Of a stretch of DNA of 64,000 nucleotides, positions 1-8,119 are shown in pieces. The translations under genes were made by a program, and so were the position numbers. Every line of letters starts with the position of its first letter. The first letter of the stretch is position 1. The DNA is from Desmospora activa DSM 45169. Lineage in GTDB: Bacteria; Bacillota; Bacilli; Thermoactinomycetales; DSM-45169. The notes under the pieces were generated by a model. That model saw only the letters and a list, made by a program, of their open reading frames with translations. It was not told the origin of the DNA and made no database searches. The stretch is from contig NZ_PZZP01000001.1 in assembly GCF_003046315.1 (NCBI RefSeq), positions 1,984,001-2,048,000 on the forward strand, written 5' to 3'.

Positions 1-606
1 GTAACCGTTTCCGCGACGGTGCTTACTTGTTATGTTTCTGCTTTGACCGCTTTCGCTTTTGCCGTGTATCGGTTTAGAGGAAGAAATCTTTTGTTTGCGC
101 TTGTACTGATCACGATGATGATCCCATCACAGCTCGGCATTCTTGGACTGTACGAATTAAGTGCGGCTCTTCGTATTTTAAATACCTATACCCCACTGAT
201 TATCCCGGCTGCTGCCGCTGCTCCTGCTGTTTTCTTTATCAAACAATACGGTGAAATTGCGCTACCGCCAAGCTTAATTGAAGCGGCACGCGTAGAGGGG
301 GCGAAAGAATTGAAGATTTTCCATGCGATTGGCCTGCCGATTCTCGCTCCGGCGATCGCCACTATGGCGATTTTTCAATTTGTCGCCAACTGGAACAACT
401 ACCTGTATCCGCTCATCCTGTTGTTTGATCCGGAGAAATATACGCTCCCGGTTCTGATCGCATCGATGAGCTCATCGGTGTATGATCCCAATTTAGGCGT
501 CCTTTATTTAGCCATCGCCGTATCCACGATGCCGATTATGATCGTCTTCTTTTTCTGCTCCAAATTCGTCATCGCCGGACTTACAGCCGGTGCTGTCAAA
601 GAATAG
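1..606 (+). CDS. Carbohydrate ABC transporter permease (MalG type), 5' end cut by window
   Basis: Inner-membrane subunit of a sugar importer. The reading frame is open from base 1 (VTVSATVLTCYVSAL...), so the N-terminus lies outside the window and the GTG at 19 is probably not the true start. Several hydrophobic membrane segments are visible, and the cytoplasmic EAA loop that docks on the ATPase is clear (EAARVEGAKELKIFHAIG). The C-terminal end GLTAGAVKE is typical of MalG-like permeases. The stop is 12 bases before the lipoprotein gene and a GH67 alpha-glucuronidase follows, so the likely cargo is a glucuronic-acid-bearing xylo-oligosaccharide (inference). No ATPase is visible here; such systems often share an MsmK-type ATPase encoded elsewhere. 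Confidence 0.93.
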   Translation, partial: VTVSATVLTCYVSALTAFAFAVYRFRGRNLLFALVLITMMIPSQLGILGLYELSAALRILNTYTPLIIPAAAAAPAVFFIKQYGEIALPPSLIEAARVEGAKELKIFHAIGLPILAPAIATMAIFQFVANWNNYLYPLILLFDPEKYTLPVLIASMSSSVYDPNLGVLYLAIAVSTMPIMIVFFFCSKFVIAGLTAGAVKE

Positions 607-618
607 GGGGAGAACGGT

Positions 619-1884
619 GTGAAGCCTATGCGAATGCTGTTGCTTGTTGTCTTGCTTGCCACCCTTCTGTACGGCTGTAACTACGACGCCTCATCCGAAA
701 AAAAAGATACCCTTACTATTTGGATCCCCTTTGACTTGGATCGAGAGACGATGGAAGAATTTGAAGAAGAGTATGGAGTAACCATCGATGTCACCATTTT
801 AAATGCGACTGATTTACAGGTGAAATTGACGCAAGTATTAAAAACCCAGCAAAATGTTCCTGATATTGTCTACCTTTATGATTCGATTACACGAAGATGG
901 GTCGAAAGCGATGTCACTTTCTTGGATCTGTCAGAAGCGTTTCCCGAAGACATCGCTTACTATGAGGAAAATTTCCCGGAGCATGTCACCGCTCTCGGGC
1001 GAAATGACCAGGGGGAAATGAAAGCTGTCGGCTACCAAAATCCCATCGGTGTCGCTTATTACAACCGGGAGCTGGCAAAAGAACTGATCGGCAGCGATGA
1101 CCCGAAGAAAGTCGCAGAAGCAACCTCATCCCTTAAGCGTCTATTTGCTTTGAACGATCAATTAAAGGAAATGAATGTTGGCAGCCAACTGATTGGTAAT
1201 ATCGAAGATTTTCAAAAGATGTATCTATTAAAACGGAAAGAACCCTGGGTGATAGAGGATAAACTCATCATCAGCGATGAGGCGATGGAGCTGTTTGACA
1301 TATCGAAGAAAATGTACGAAGAGAACATGTTTGCGGCGGAAGTTCCAACTGATTCTTCCTACACGACGGGCTTTACTGAAGGTTCATTCTTCCTTGACTA
1401 TAACCCGACATGGAAACTAAATACCATCGCTGACCTGACGAAAGAGACAGAGGGATACGGAAATTGGGGCATCGCAAATCCGTTTATCCCCTACCATAAT
1501 GGCGGTACTTGGATCGGCATTACCAAGGATGCCAAAAATCCGAAACTGGCGTGGGAATTTGTCAAACGGGTAGCATTGGATGAGGAGCACCTATATCAGG
1601 ATGCCATGAAGCGAGGGGACGTCCCTGCAAATGAACGAGTGATGGAACGGATTGTAGCAGAGGAACGCCCCTCTGATGTGCTTGGCGGCCAAGACCCTTA
1701 TGCAGCCTTTCACGATGCGGCGATTGAACGAAGCAATATCCTTACGCAATATGATCGTTCCATTAACAATTATTTTTTGGATGTTTTGCGCCAGTACGCC
1801 GTTGGCACCACTCCAAAGGATGAGGCGCTTACAAACTTTAAACGTAACGTAAAAAGCGCTTACCCGGATTTAGAAGTGGAGTAA
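619..1884 (+). CDS. Extracellular solute-binding lipoprotein of a sugar ABC importer
   Basis: Substrate-binding protein of 421 aa, expected to be tethered to the outer face of the membrane. The N-terminus is a lipoprotein signal with lipobox LLYGC and Cys20 as the lipidated residue. The body has the family-1 solute-binding pattern (DTLTIWIPFDLDRETMEEF; later GGTWIGITKDAKNPKLAWEF). The start is GTG at 619, preceded by GGGGGAG at about 606-612. It sits between the permease and the GH67 gene on the same strand with short gaps, so one operon is likely. The ligand is inferred from the enzyme: aldouronic acids or related glucuronoxylan fragments. Confidence 0.93.
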   Translation: MKPMRMLLLVVLLATLLYGCNYDASSEKKDTLTIWIPFDLDRETMEEFEEEYGVTIDVTILNATDLQVKLTQVLKTQQNVPDIVYLYDSITRRWVESDVTFLDLSEAFPEDIAYYEENFPEHVTALGRNDQGEMKAVGYQNPIGVAYYNRELAKELIGSDDPKKVAEATSSLKRLFALNDQLKEMNVGSQLIGNIEDFQKMYLLKRKEPWVIEDKLIISDEAMELFDISKKMYEENMFAAEVPTDSSYTTGFTEGSFFLDYNPTWKLNTIADLTKETEGYGNWGIANPFIPYHNGGTWIGITKDAKNPKLAWEFVKRVALDEEHLYQDAMKRGDVPANERVMERIVAEERPSDVLGGQDPYAAFHDAAIERSNILTQYDRSINNYFLDVLRQYAVGTTPKDEALTNFKRNVKSAYPDLEVE

Positions 1885-1900
1885 AAGGAGTGAAATCATA

Positions 1901-3916
1901 TTGGAAACGGTGACAACCGATAGAGAGGCTTGCTGGCTGACGACTGAATCATCAAAACCCCGGACTGAAAAGCTTCTTCTGTCACTGGTTGGCGATGCAC
2001 CGATGTTTGCAACGATTAGACGCCTGTGTCAAAATCATGCAGCAAAGTTTTTTGTAGAGACAGCCATCACAGACCGTGACACAGGGAAGAGTAATGTCAT
2101 CATCGGCACTTGGACCAGTCTTGGAAAAGAAAGCACACCGAATCTCGGAAGTGAAGGCTACACCATCTTTTCCGAAGAAGGACGCCTGTGGATTGTTGCT
2201 GAAGAAGAACGCGGATTGCTTTATGGCTTCTACCATTTCTTGAAGGAAATTCAGCTTGGGACACCCTTACTGGAAATCTCCGCACAGGAAAAGCCGGCAA
2301 ATGTTTTTCGAATGATTAACCACTGGGACAATATGGACGGTTCCGTCGAACGGGGGTATGCAGGCAGATCGCTCTTTTTTGAAGGCGGATCCTTTACCAA
2401 GGATGAAGACTGCATGCGTTCCTATGCGGAGCTGTTGTCATCCGTGGGCATCAACGCGTTAACCATAAACAATGTCAATGTCCACGAGCAGGAGTCGGCA
2501 CTAATTACAAATCGCTGGCTGCCGGAAGTGGCATGGCTGGCCAAACTCTTTCAAGAGTATGGACTCACGTTGTTTTTGAGTATTAATTATGCCAGCCCGA
2601 TTACCATCGGTGGACTGGATACGGCGGATCCGCTCGAGACCTCTGTCGCCGATTGGTGGGAGCGACAAGTGGAACGAATTTATGGATCGATTCCTTCCTT
2701 TGGCGGTTTTGTTGTAAAAGCAGACTCTGAACATCGCCCAGGGCCCTTCAGTTACGGGAGAACCCATGCTGACGGGGCCAATATGCTGGCAAAAGCGCTT
2801 AAACCCTATGGAGGCCATCTATTTTGGCGCTGCTTTGTCTATGATTGCCTCCAAGATTGGCGTGACCGCTCAACGGATCGGGCAAGGGCGGCCTACGACC
2901 ACTTTGCTCCCCTCGATGGCGCTTTTGCTGATAACGTCATTTTGCAAATTAAAAGCGGACCGATGGATTTTCAAGTGCGTGAGGCGGTCTCTCCGTTAAT
3001 TGGCGCATTAAAGCAGACGAAGCATGTGATAGAGCTACAGATAACCCAGGAATATACCGGCCAGCAGATTGATGTCTGTTATTTGCCCCCGCAGTGGAAA
3101 GAGATTCTCGATTTTGATACCCATGCAAACGGAAAAGACACAACAGTCGCAGACCTCGTGTCCGGCCGGGCAAATGGCGGGTTTGGGCAAGGAATGACCG
3201 CTGTCGTCAATACGGGCAGAGATGAAAACTGGACCGGGCATTCTTTTGCCCAAGCCAATCTATACGGCTACGGTCAACTGGCGTGGAATCCAAAACGCTG
3301 TCTACACGCGATTGCAGAGGAATGGGCGGACCGAACGTATCCTTATTTACCGAAAAACGTCCGCAAGACAATTGTATCGATTCAAGAGTGTTCATGGATC
3401 GTATATGAGTCGTATACATCCCCCCTCGGTATCGGCTGGATGGTTAATCCCGGCCATCATTACGGTCCAAATGTTAATGGTTATGAGTTTTCGCCTTGGG
3501 GTACCTATCATTTTTCCGATCGGAATGGGCTTGGGGTGGACCGGACGAGAAAAGGGAGCAACTATGTCAGCCAATACGCAGAGCCGGTGGGATCACGCTA
3601 TGAAAACCTACAAACCTGTCCGGACGAATTGTTGCTGTTTTTTCACCATGTTCCCTATACTCATGTGTTAACGAGCGGCAAAACCGTCATCCAACATATT
3701 TACGATTCCCATTTTGATGGGGTGGAGCAAGTAAAAGCGTTTATCGCTGCCTGGGAATCCCATAAACAAGAACTGCCTGAAGCCTTGTACCAGCATGTGC
3801 GAGTCAAGTTTGACGCCCAGCTTGCCAATGCAGTCGAGTGGCGCGATCAAGTAAACACCTACTATTACCGGATGTCGGGGATTGAAGACAAACACGGAAG
3901 GACGATTTACCGGTAA
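1901..3916 (+). CDS. Alpha-glucuronidase, glycoside hydrolase family 67
   Basis: Hydrolyses the alpha-1,2 bond between (4-O-methyl)glucuronic acid and the terminal xylose of xylo-oligosaccharides. The 671-aa length fits bacterial GH67. Family motifs: NHWDNMDGSVERGYAGRS at the start of the barrel, KADSEHRPGP with the probable general-acid Glu near residue 276, a GPMDFQVRE segment with Asp near 356, and QITQEYTGQ with Glu near 383, the expected catalytic carboxylates. There is no signal peptide, so it acts in the cytoplasm on imported aldouronates. The start is TTG at 1901 behind AAAGGAG. It is the last gene of the importer operon and is followed by a two-way terminator. Confidence 0.95.
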   Translation: METVTTDREACWLTTESSKPRTEKLLLSLVGDAPMFATIRRLCQNHAAKFFVETAITDRDTGKSNVIIGTWTSLGKESTPNLGSEGYTIFSEEGRLWIVAEEERGLLYGFYHFLKEIQLGTPLLEISAQEKPANVFRMINHWDNMDGSVERGYAGRSLFFEGGSFTKDEDCMRSYAELLSSVGINALTINNVNVHEQESALITNRWLPEVAWLAKLFQEYGLTLFLSINYASPITIGGLDTADPLETSVADWWERQVERIYGSIPSFGGFVVKADSEHRPGPFSYGRTHADGANMLAKALKPYGGHLFWRCFVYDCLQDWRDRSTDRARAAYDHFAPLDGAFADNVILQIKSGPMDFQVREAVSPLIGALKQTKHVIELQITQEYTGQQIDVCYLPPQWKEILDFDTHANGKDTTVADLVSGRANGGFGQGMTAVVNTGRDENWTGHSFAQANLYGYGQLAWNPKRCLHAIAEEWADRTYPYLPKNVRKTIVSIQECSWIVYESYTSPLGIGWMVNPGHHYGPNVNGYEFSPWGTYHFSDRNGLGVDRTRKGSNYVSQYAEPVGSRYENLQTCPDELLLFFHHVPYTHVLTSGKTVIQHIYDSHFDGVEQVKAFIAAWESHKQELPEALYQHVRVKFDAQLANAVEWRDQVNTYYYRMSGIEDKHGRTIYR

Positions 3917-4032
3917 ACCTCTCCCGTTTTCGCTATCGTTAAGAAATGGAAATTTTTTGCTATCAGAACCAAGAAGCTCTTATGTATTGAAGGGTTTTCC
4001 TTTTATAGACTTGTCCCGCCCCCGTCGACAGT

Positions 4033-4084
4033 AAAAAGCGGCCTATTCCCGATGTTTCGCCGGAGAAAGGCCGCCCATTTTTTT
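4033..4084. terminator. Bidirectional Rho-independent terminator
   Basis: GCGGCCT at 4038-4044 pairs with AGGCCGC at 4068-4074. A T-run follows on the plus strand (4078-4084) and an A-run precedes on the plus strand (4033-4037), which is a T-run for the minus strand. It can end both the GH67 operon and the convergent secreted nuclease-like gene. Confidence 0.8.
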
Positions 4085-4185
4085 GCGAAAACGTGATTGA
4101 TAATCCCTTCGGTATAATCCGTGCTTTGGTTCATCTTATGAGCAGGACGTTTTTCACCTCTACCGTAAGGGATCTCCCTCCTTTT

Positions 4186-6198
4186 TTAACTTGCTTTTTC
4201 TTTGCCCAACCCGCTGTCGGCTGGTGCCAAGCGATCCAGCCCTTCCTTCAGCCCGTGGTACACCTCAACGGTGACCTGTTGTTTGCGGTAACCTTTTTCC
4301 AAATCAGCGCCGGTCTTGGACCAAGCCTTTTCCCATTGATACTGAAGATTGCCGGCCTTTTTCGCGTCCCCTTGATCTTCTGCTTGTTTCCGCTGCTTCT
4401 CCAACTGAATCAGCGTTTCCACATCGTTATCCAATTGCTTAAACAACGAATTCGTTACCTCACCTGCTTGGTGATATTGTCCCAATTGGGAACGCAGTTG
4501 CTCCAGCTGCCCAGTGCGTGTCTGTGCTTGTGGTTGATAGCCGGCTCTCTGCGCATCCGCTTCCGAGTGGAAGAAGACACGCCACTCATCCGGGATCGAG
4601 TCCCACTGATCAGCAGGTACATACGTTTTACTGCGATAATCACCGGCGGGACGGAACAACTCATCGCCCCGTTCCCGCGCCCGGAAGACAAACGGCTGCT
4701 CCAACAGCGGATCATCCGGGTTCCAGATTCCTTTGCCCGCCTCTTTTGCCGATTTTAGCGCCGCACCATAGCGTTCCACTTCCTCATTCTTAAAGGGCCA
4801 AATAAAGTAAGTGGCAGCATATCCTTCTTCCACCAACTTTAGATTGGTGTTAAGGCCATCTTGCCGCACCACCTCAGCCAAGATACGACCATAGCTATCG
4901 GTGGGCTCTTCTCCCAATTGTAGGATTACCGTATCCCCAGGCGACAACAGGGTGCCCAGATACGCTCCAGCCCGGTTGCCGTGATCCATCTGGTTTTGGT
5001 CTAGTTCATTCTCCACCTTGTGATAGGTTTCCGGGGTATCGATATTAAGGTATCGAACCGTAGTCGACCCCAACACCGGTTCCTGTAAACGAATGGTGTC
5101 CCCATCGACGACTCGCTCCACCACCGCTTCAAATTGACGTCCATCGGTGGTTGGCTTTTCTTTTTGCACATCGGAAACGGTCAAATCCGACTGTTCCCGT
5201 GGAAGCAGCTGATAGCTGTCACGGTACTGGCTGGAGATGCCCGTTATTTGATACCACTTCTCCCCTTCCAGCAAGCCCAGATCAATCCCCGTGCTTTCCC
5301 AGATGCGCAGGGTCAAAGGATCAAAGTTCTCGTTGATCGCCGTCACATTCGCCCCACCGTTGTAATAATCGGGCACATGGCGGATAAACCCTTCCAATAT
5401 GACCAATTGCCCTTCCAATGCTTCCGCTGTAGCCGCATCACGGTACTGCTCCAGGGTGACCGCTTTTGCTTCCACCGGTTGGTTCTGCGTCAACACTTCC
5501 AGTTCCTCGACGATAATTTGGGTGACATTATCATACTCACCCACGGTCCCTTTCACCCGAACCTGATCCCCTTTTTTTACAGCGGGAAACTGGTTGGCAT
5601 TATGGCTGAACAGTTGGATGCCCGCGTCCCCGTCTTGTATGTAAACCGACAGTTTACCGGGGTAGAGAACTCCATTGTCCACATTGACGATTCCTTCCGT
5701 GATCACACGGCTGCCCAGAGAAGAGCGAGCTTCCTGGATACTGACCGGTTCCGAGGGTTCAGTCCCGTCAGCCCAACTGAAGGAAGAAGCATTGCGCAAG
5801 CCGGGTACGGAAAAATAGGCGCCAAGATCCCCGCTGATGCGCACTTTTTTTCCTAAGTGCTCAGCATGATCCACCAGATTTAACTGCTGGCGCACTGTGT
5901 TATTGGGCAGTTGCACCGGTAATAGCTTCGTTTTTTCCCGTTCATCGGGATCATCCGCCAATAGCAGATTGGTGTTAACCGAAAAGGGTGCAGCAAAATT
6001 TCCCGTTCCAAAAGAACTGGTTGTACTGGTGGTACCCACAATATAACCTTCCACCGTTGCCGCTCCATCATTGTTGGCAATGGCATCGGCAACCGTTATC
6101 GGCCCCGCAGCGGCAGCGACTGGCGACACCACGGCCGTCATCAACAGGGTAAAGATGGCCAACCAAACGATGGCGATGTGGCGAGCAAAGCGTTTCAT
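4186..6198 (-). CDS. Secreted OB-fold and thermonuclease-domain protein (YhcR-like)
   Basis: Exported protein of 670 aa, probably acting on DNA outside the cell. An N-terminal signal peptide (positively charged MKRFARH, then a hydrophobic stretch ending VSPVAAAA) is followed by two OB-type beta domains (about 30-170 and 170-330) like those of B. subtilis YhcR. A staphylococcal-nuclease fold follows at about 345-485 (VVDGDTIRLQEP, YLNIDTPETYH, DSYGRILAEV), then a charged, coiled-coil-prone tail. The ATG at 6213 overlaps the ribosome binding site; the ATG at 6198 lies 8 bases after GGAGG and is preferred. Oddity: where SNase has its catalytic Glu (usually GxEA) this protein reads HGNRAGAYL, so activity may be altered or lost. 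Shorter than YhcR and without its phosphoesterase domain. Confidence 0.82.
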   Translation of the reverse strand: MKRFARHIAIVWLAIFTLLMTAVVSPVAAAAGPITVADAIANNDGAATVEGYIVGTTSTTSSFGTGNFAAPFSVNTNLLLADDPDEREKTKLLPVQLPNNTVRQQLNLVDHAEHLGKKVRISGDLGAYFSVPGLRNASSFSWADGTEPSEPVSIQEARSSLGSRVITEGIVNVDNGVLYPGKLSVYIQDGDAGIQLFSHNANQFPAVKKGDQVRVKGTVGEYDNVTQIIVEELEVLTQNQPVEAKAVTLEQYRDAATAEALEGQLVILEGFIRHVPDYYNGGANVTAINENFDPLTLRIWESTGIDLGLLEGEKWYQITGISSQYRDSYQLLPREQSDLTVSDVQKEKPTTDGRQFEAVVERVVDGDTIRLQEPVLGSTTVRYLNIDTPETYHKVENELDQNQMDHGNRAGAYLGTLLSPGDTVILQLGEEPTDSYGRILAEVVRQDGLNTNLKLVEEGYAATYFIWPFKNEEVERYGAALKSAKEAGKGIWNPDDPLLEQPFVFRARERGDELFRPAGDYRSKTYVPADQWDSIPDEWRVFFHSEADAQRAGYQPQAQTRTGQLEQLRSQLGQYHQAGEVTNSLFKQLDNDVETLIQLEKQRKQAEDQGDAKKAGNLQYQWEKAWSKTGADLEKGYRKQQVTVEVYHGLKEGLDRLAPADSGLGKEKAS

Positions 6199-6334
6199 AC
6201 GCATATCCTCCATTTCACATGGATTACCCGCTGATTATACACGAACATTGTTAATTTTACCTGTATTTTTTTATTAGAGATGGAAAAGCTAAATCCCTCT
6301 TCTGTTTGTAAATTCAAACACTTTACTTGGATCG

Positions 6335-6376
6335 CTGGAAAAAAGAAAGCATAGCGGAAAACCGCTATGCTCGTTT
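6335..6376 (-). terminator. Terminator of the gntR gene
   Basis: On the minus strand AGCATAGCGG, a TTTT loop and CCGCTATGCT form a 10-bp perfect stem followed by TTCTTTTTT. It lies directly after the GntR stop codon. Confidence 0.88.
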
Positions 6377-6385
6377 CATCCACGC

Positions 6386-7057
6386 TTAAATCAAGTGCAG
6401 ACAAAAATCTAAATCCGCCTGCAAATGCTCCTTCATCAGCCGCTCTGCTTCATCGACATCGTGGGTACGGATCGCTTCATAAATTTTCTCATGCTCATCG
6501 ATCAGACCGGGTCGTTTATAAATGACGACCGTTTTGCGAAACAGGTAGATGATCGACTGCATACGATCGATGATATCGATCATCATCGGATTGCGGCTCG
6601 CTTGTACAATCTGGTCATGGAAGGTTTTATTGGCCTTCATCACGTCTTCGACCGACCCCGTACGGCCAATGGTAATACATTCATCCAGACAGAGGAGGGA
6701 TGCTTCATCCATATAGGTGGCTGCCGCCCGAGCGGCGTATCCTTCCAGCAAAATCCGAACCTGAAAAATATTCCGTAAGTCACTCTCCGTCGGATTGACC
6801 ACCCGTTTTTGCTTAATCAACCCCTCTTGCTCCAACTGGCGGATCGCTTCTCTCACAGGGGTACGGCTGACTCCCAACTCCTTTGCCAACCGTTCTTCCA
6901 CCAGTTTGGAACCGCTCGGCAGTTCACCGCTGAGGATTTTATCGCGTATCGCTTCATAAGCGTGTAAATAAGCGGATTGTGAAGATGTTCGTGTCAATGT
7001 TTGTACGCTGCTGTCAAGTGATCGATGGCGACAGCAACTCCCCTCCTTTTTGCTCAT
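6386..7057 (-). CDS. GntR-family (FadR subfamily) transcriptional regulator
   Basis: DNA-binding regulator of 223 aa, probably the repressor of the divergent acid-sugar operon. The winged helix is at about residues 25-95 (LHAYEAIRDKILSGELPSG, RLAKELGVSRTPVREAIRQL), followed by an all-helical FCD ligand domain whose metal or ligand residues include FHDQIV and the C-terminal HLQADLDFCL. The ATG at 7057 follows AAGGAG by 4-5 bases; the longer frame to 7177 would run through the operator region and is rejected. The divergent layout and the three palindromes at 7117-7168 suggest it controls itself and the dehydrogenase operon; an acid sugar or its oxo product is the likely inducer (inference). Confidence 0.92.
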   Translation of the reverse strand: MSKKEGSCCRHRSLDSSVQTLTRTSSQSAYLHAYEAIRDKILSGELPSGSKLVEERLAKELGVSRTPVREAIRQLEQEGLIKQKRVVNPTESDLRNIFQVRILLEGYAARAAATYMDEASLLCLDECITIGRTGSVEDVMKANKTFHDQIVQASRNPMMIDIIDRMQSIIYLFRKTVVIYKRPGLIDEHEKIYEAIRTHDVDEAERLMKEHLQADLDFCLHLI

Positions 7058-7116
7058 TGAGCTCCTTCTTTCAGTATAGTGGGTTTGCCCAGCAATGAAA
7101 AGGAATACACAGGTAA

Positions 7117-7168
7117 ATGTATACATTATAAAATTTATTGTATACAAAAACGAATTATTTGTGTACAA
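7117..7168. promoter_or_regulatory. Three palindromic operator candidates spaced 21 bp apart
   Basis: Near-identical 10-bp palindromes ATGTATACAT (7117-7126), TTGTATACAA (7138-7147) and TTGTGTACAA (7159-7168) sit in the divergent gntR/dehydrogenase promoter region. Centre-to-centre distance is exactly 21 bp twice, two helical turns, so a bound regulator would sit on one DNA face. The core TGTATACA resembles FadR-subfamily GntR operators. Assignment to the adjacent GntR protein is inference from position. Confidence 0.75.
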
Positions 7169-7210
7169 TATCCTCAATGAAAACGCTTTTATATGAATAG
7201 GAGGGCCATT

Positions 7211-8119
7211 ATGCGACTCGGTTTTATCGGTTTAGGAATCATGGGAAAGCCAATGACGCTCAATCTGTTAAAACACGGCTATGACGTTACCGTGTACGAT
7301 ATTAATTCATCCGTTATCCAAGAGCTGGTTGCAGCCGGTGCACAGGCCGGTGACTCTCCTCAGGATGTCGCTACAAAAAGCGAAGTCATTTTTACGATGT
7401 TACCCAACTTCACTCATGTCCAGAGTGTAGTCCTTGGTGAAAACGGAATTATCCATGGAGCGAGTGCAGGCAGCATCGTAGTTGATATGAGCTCTATATC
7501 GCCGGTGGTATCCAAAGAAATCGCTGCCACTTTACAGGAAAAAGGGATCGCGATGTTGGATGCCCCTGTGAGCGGCGGGGAGCCCAAAGCGGTCGATGGT
7601 ACCCTGGCAATCATGGTGGGGGGAGCCGAAGAGACATTTGCACGGGTCAAACCGCTTCTCGCCTGTATGGGGCAGGAGATCACGCTTGTAGGTGAAAACG
7701 GTTGCGGCACGACAGCAAAATTGGCAAACCAGATTATGGTGAACGTCAATATTGCGGCCATGTCGGAAGCACTTGTCCTAGCCGCCAAGGCTGGAATCGA
7801 TATCGAGAAAATGGTTCAAGCGATTCGGGGTGGCCTCGCCGGAAGCGCTGTTCTTGACGCCAAAGCACCAATGATATTAGAACGTAACTTTGTCGCCGGC
7901 GGCCGTATCGACATCAACCTCAAAGATTTAACTAACGTCATGGATACTGCCCACGCCATCGGTGTGCCGCTGCCGTTGTCCAGTCAAGTGCTGGAGATGT
8001 TCCATGCGCTGAAAGTGGACGGCAAAGCGGCGGATGATCATAGCGGACTGGTTCAATATTATGAGAAGTTGGCTCACGTCGTGGTCAAGAAAGGAGGAGA
8101 AGCGGATGAGACAAGCTGA
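7211..8119 (+). CDS. NAD-binding 3-hydroxyisobutyrate/tartronate-semialdehyde/threonate-type dehydrogenase
   Basis: Beta-hydroxyacid dehydrogenase of 302 aa, cytoplasmic. It opens with the dinucleotide fold (MRLGFIGLGIMG), has the substrate-binding signature DAPVSGGEPKAVDGTLAIM at about 118-136, and the catalytic-lysine segment GTTAKLANQIMVN. The start ATG at 7211 lies 6 bases after GGAGG; the ATG at 7193 has no ribosome binding site. The adjacent four-carbon acid sugar kinase and GntP permease favour a threonate/erythronate dehydrogenase role (LtnD-like, making 2-oxo-tetronate) over valine catabolism, but GarR-like tartronate semialdehyde reductase cannot be excluded. Confidence 0.88.
   Translation: MRLGFIGLGIMGKPMTLNLLKHGYDVTVYDINSSVIQELVAAGAQAGDSPQDVATKSEVIFTMLPNFTHVQSVVLGENGIIHGASAGSIVVDMSSISPVVSKEIAATLQEKGIAMLDAPVSGGEPKAVDGTLAIMVGGAEETFARVKPLLACMGQEITLVGENGCGTTAKLANQIMVNVNIAAMSEALVLAAKAGIDIEKMVQAIRGGLAGSAVLDAKAPMILERNFVAGGRIDINLKDLTNVMDTAHAIGVPLPLSSQVLEMFHALKVDGKAADDHSGLVQYYEKLAHVVVKKGGEADETS

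Noticed and set aside
4093-4758. Plus-strand 221-aa frame opposite the nuclease-like gene
   Set aside because: Complement of a real coding sequence with signal peptide, domains and ribosome binding site on the minus strand; no ribosome binding site of its own.
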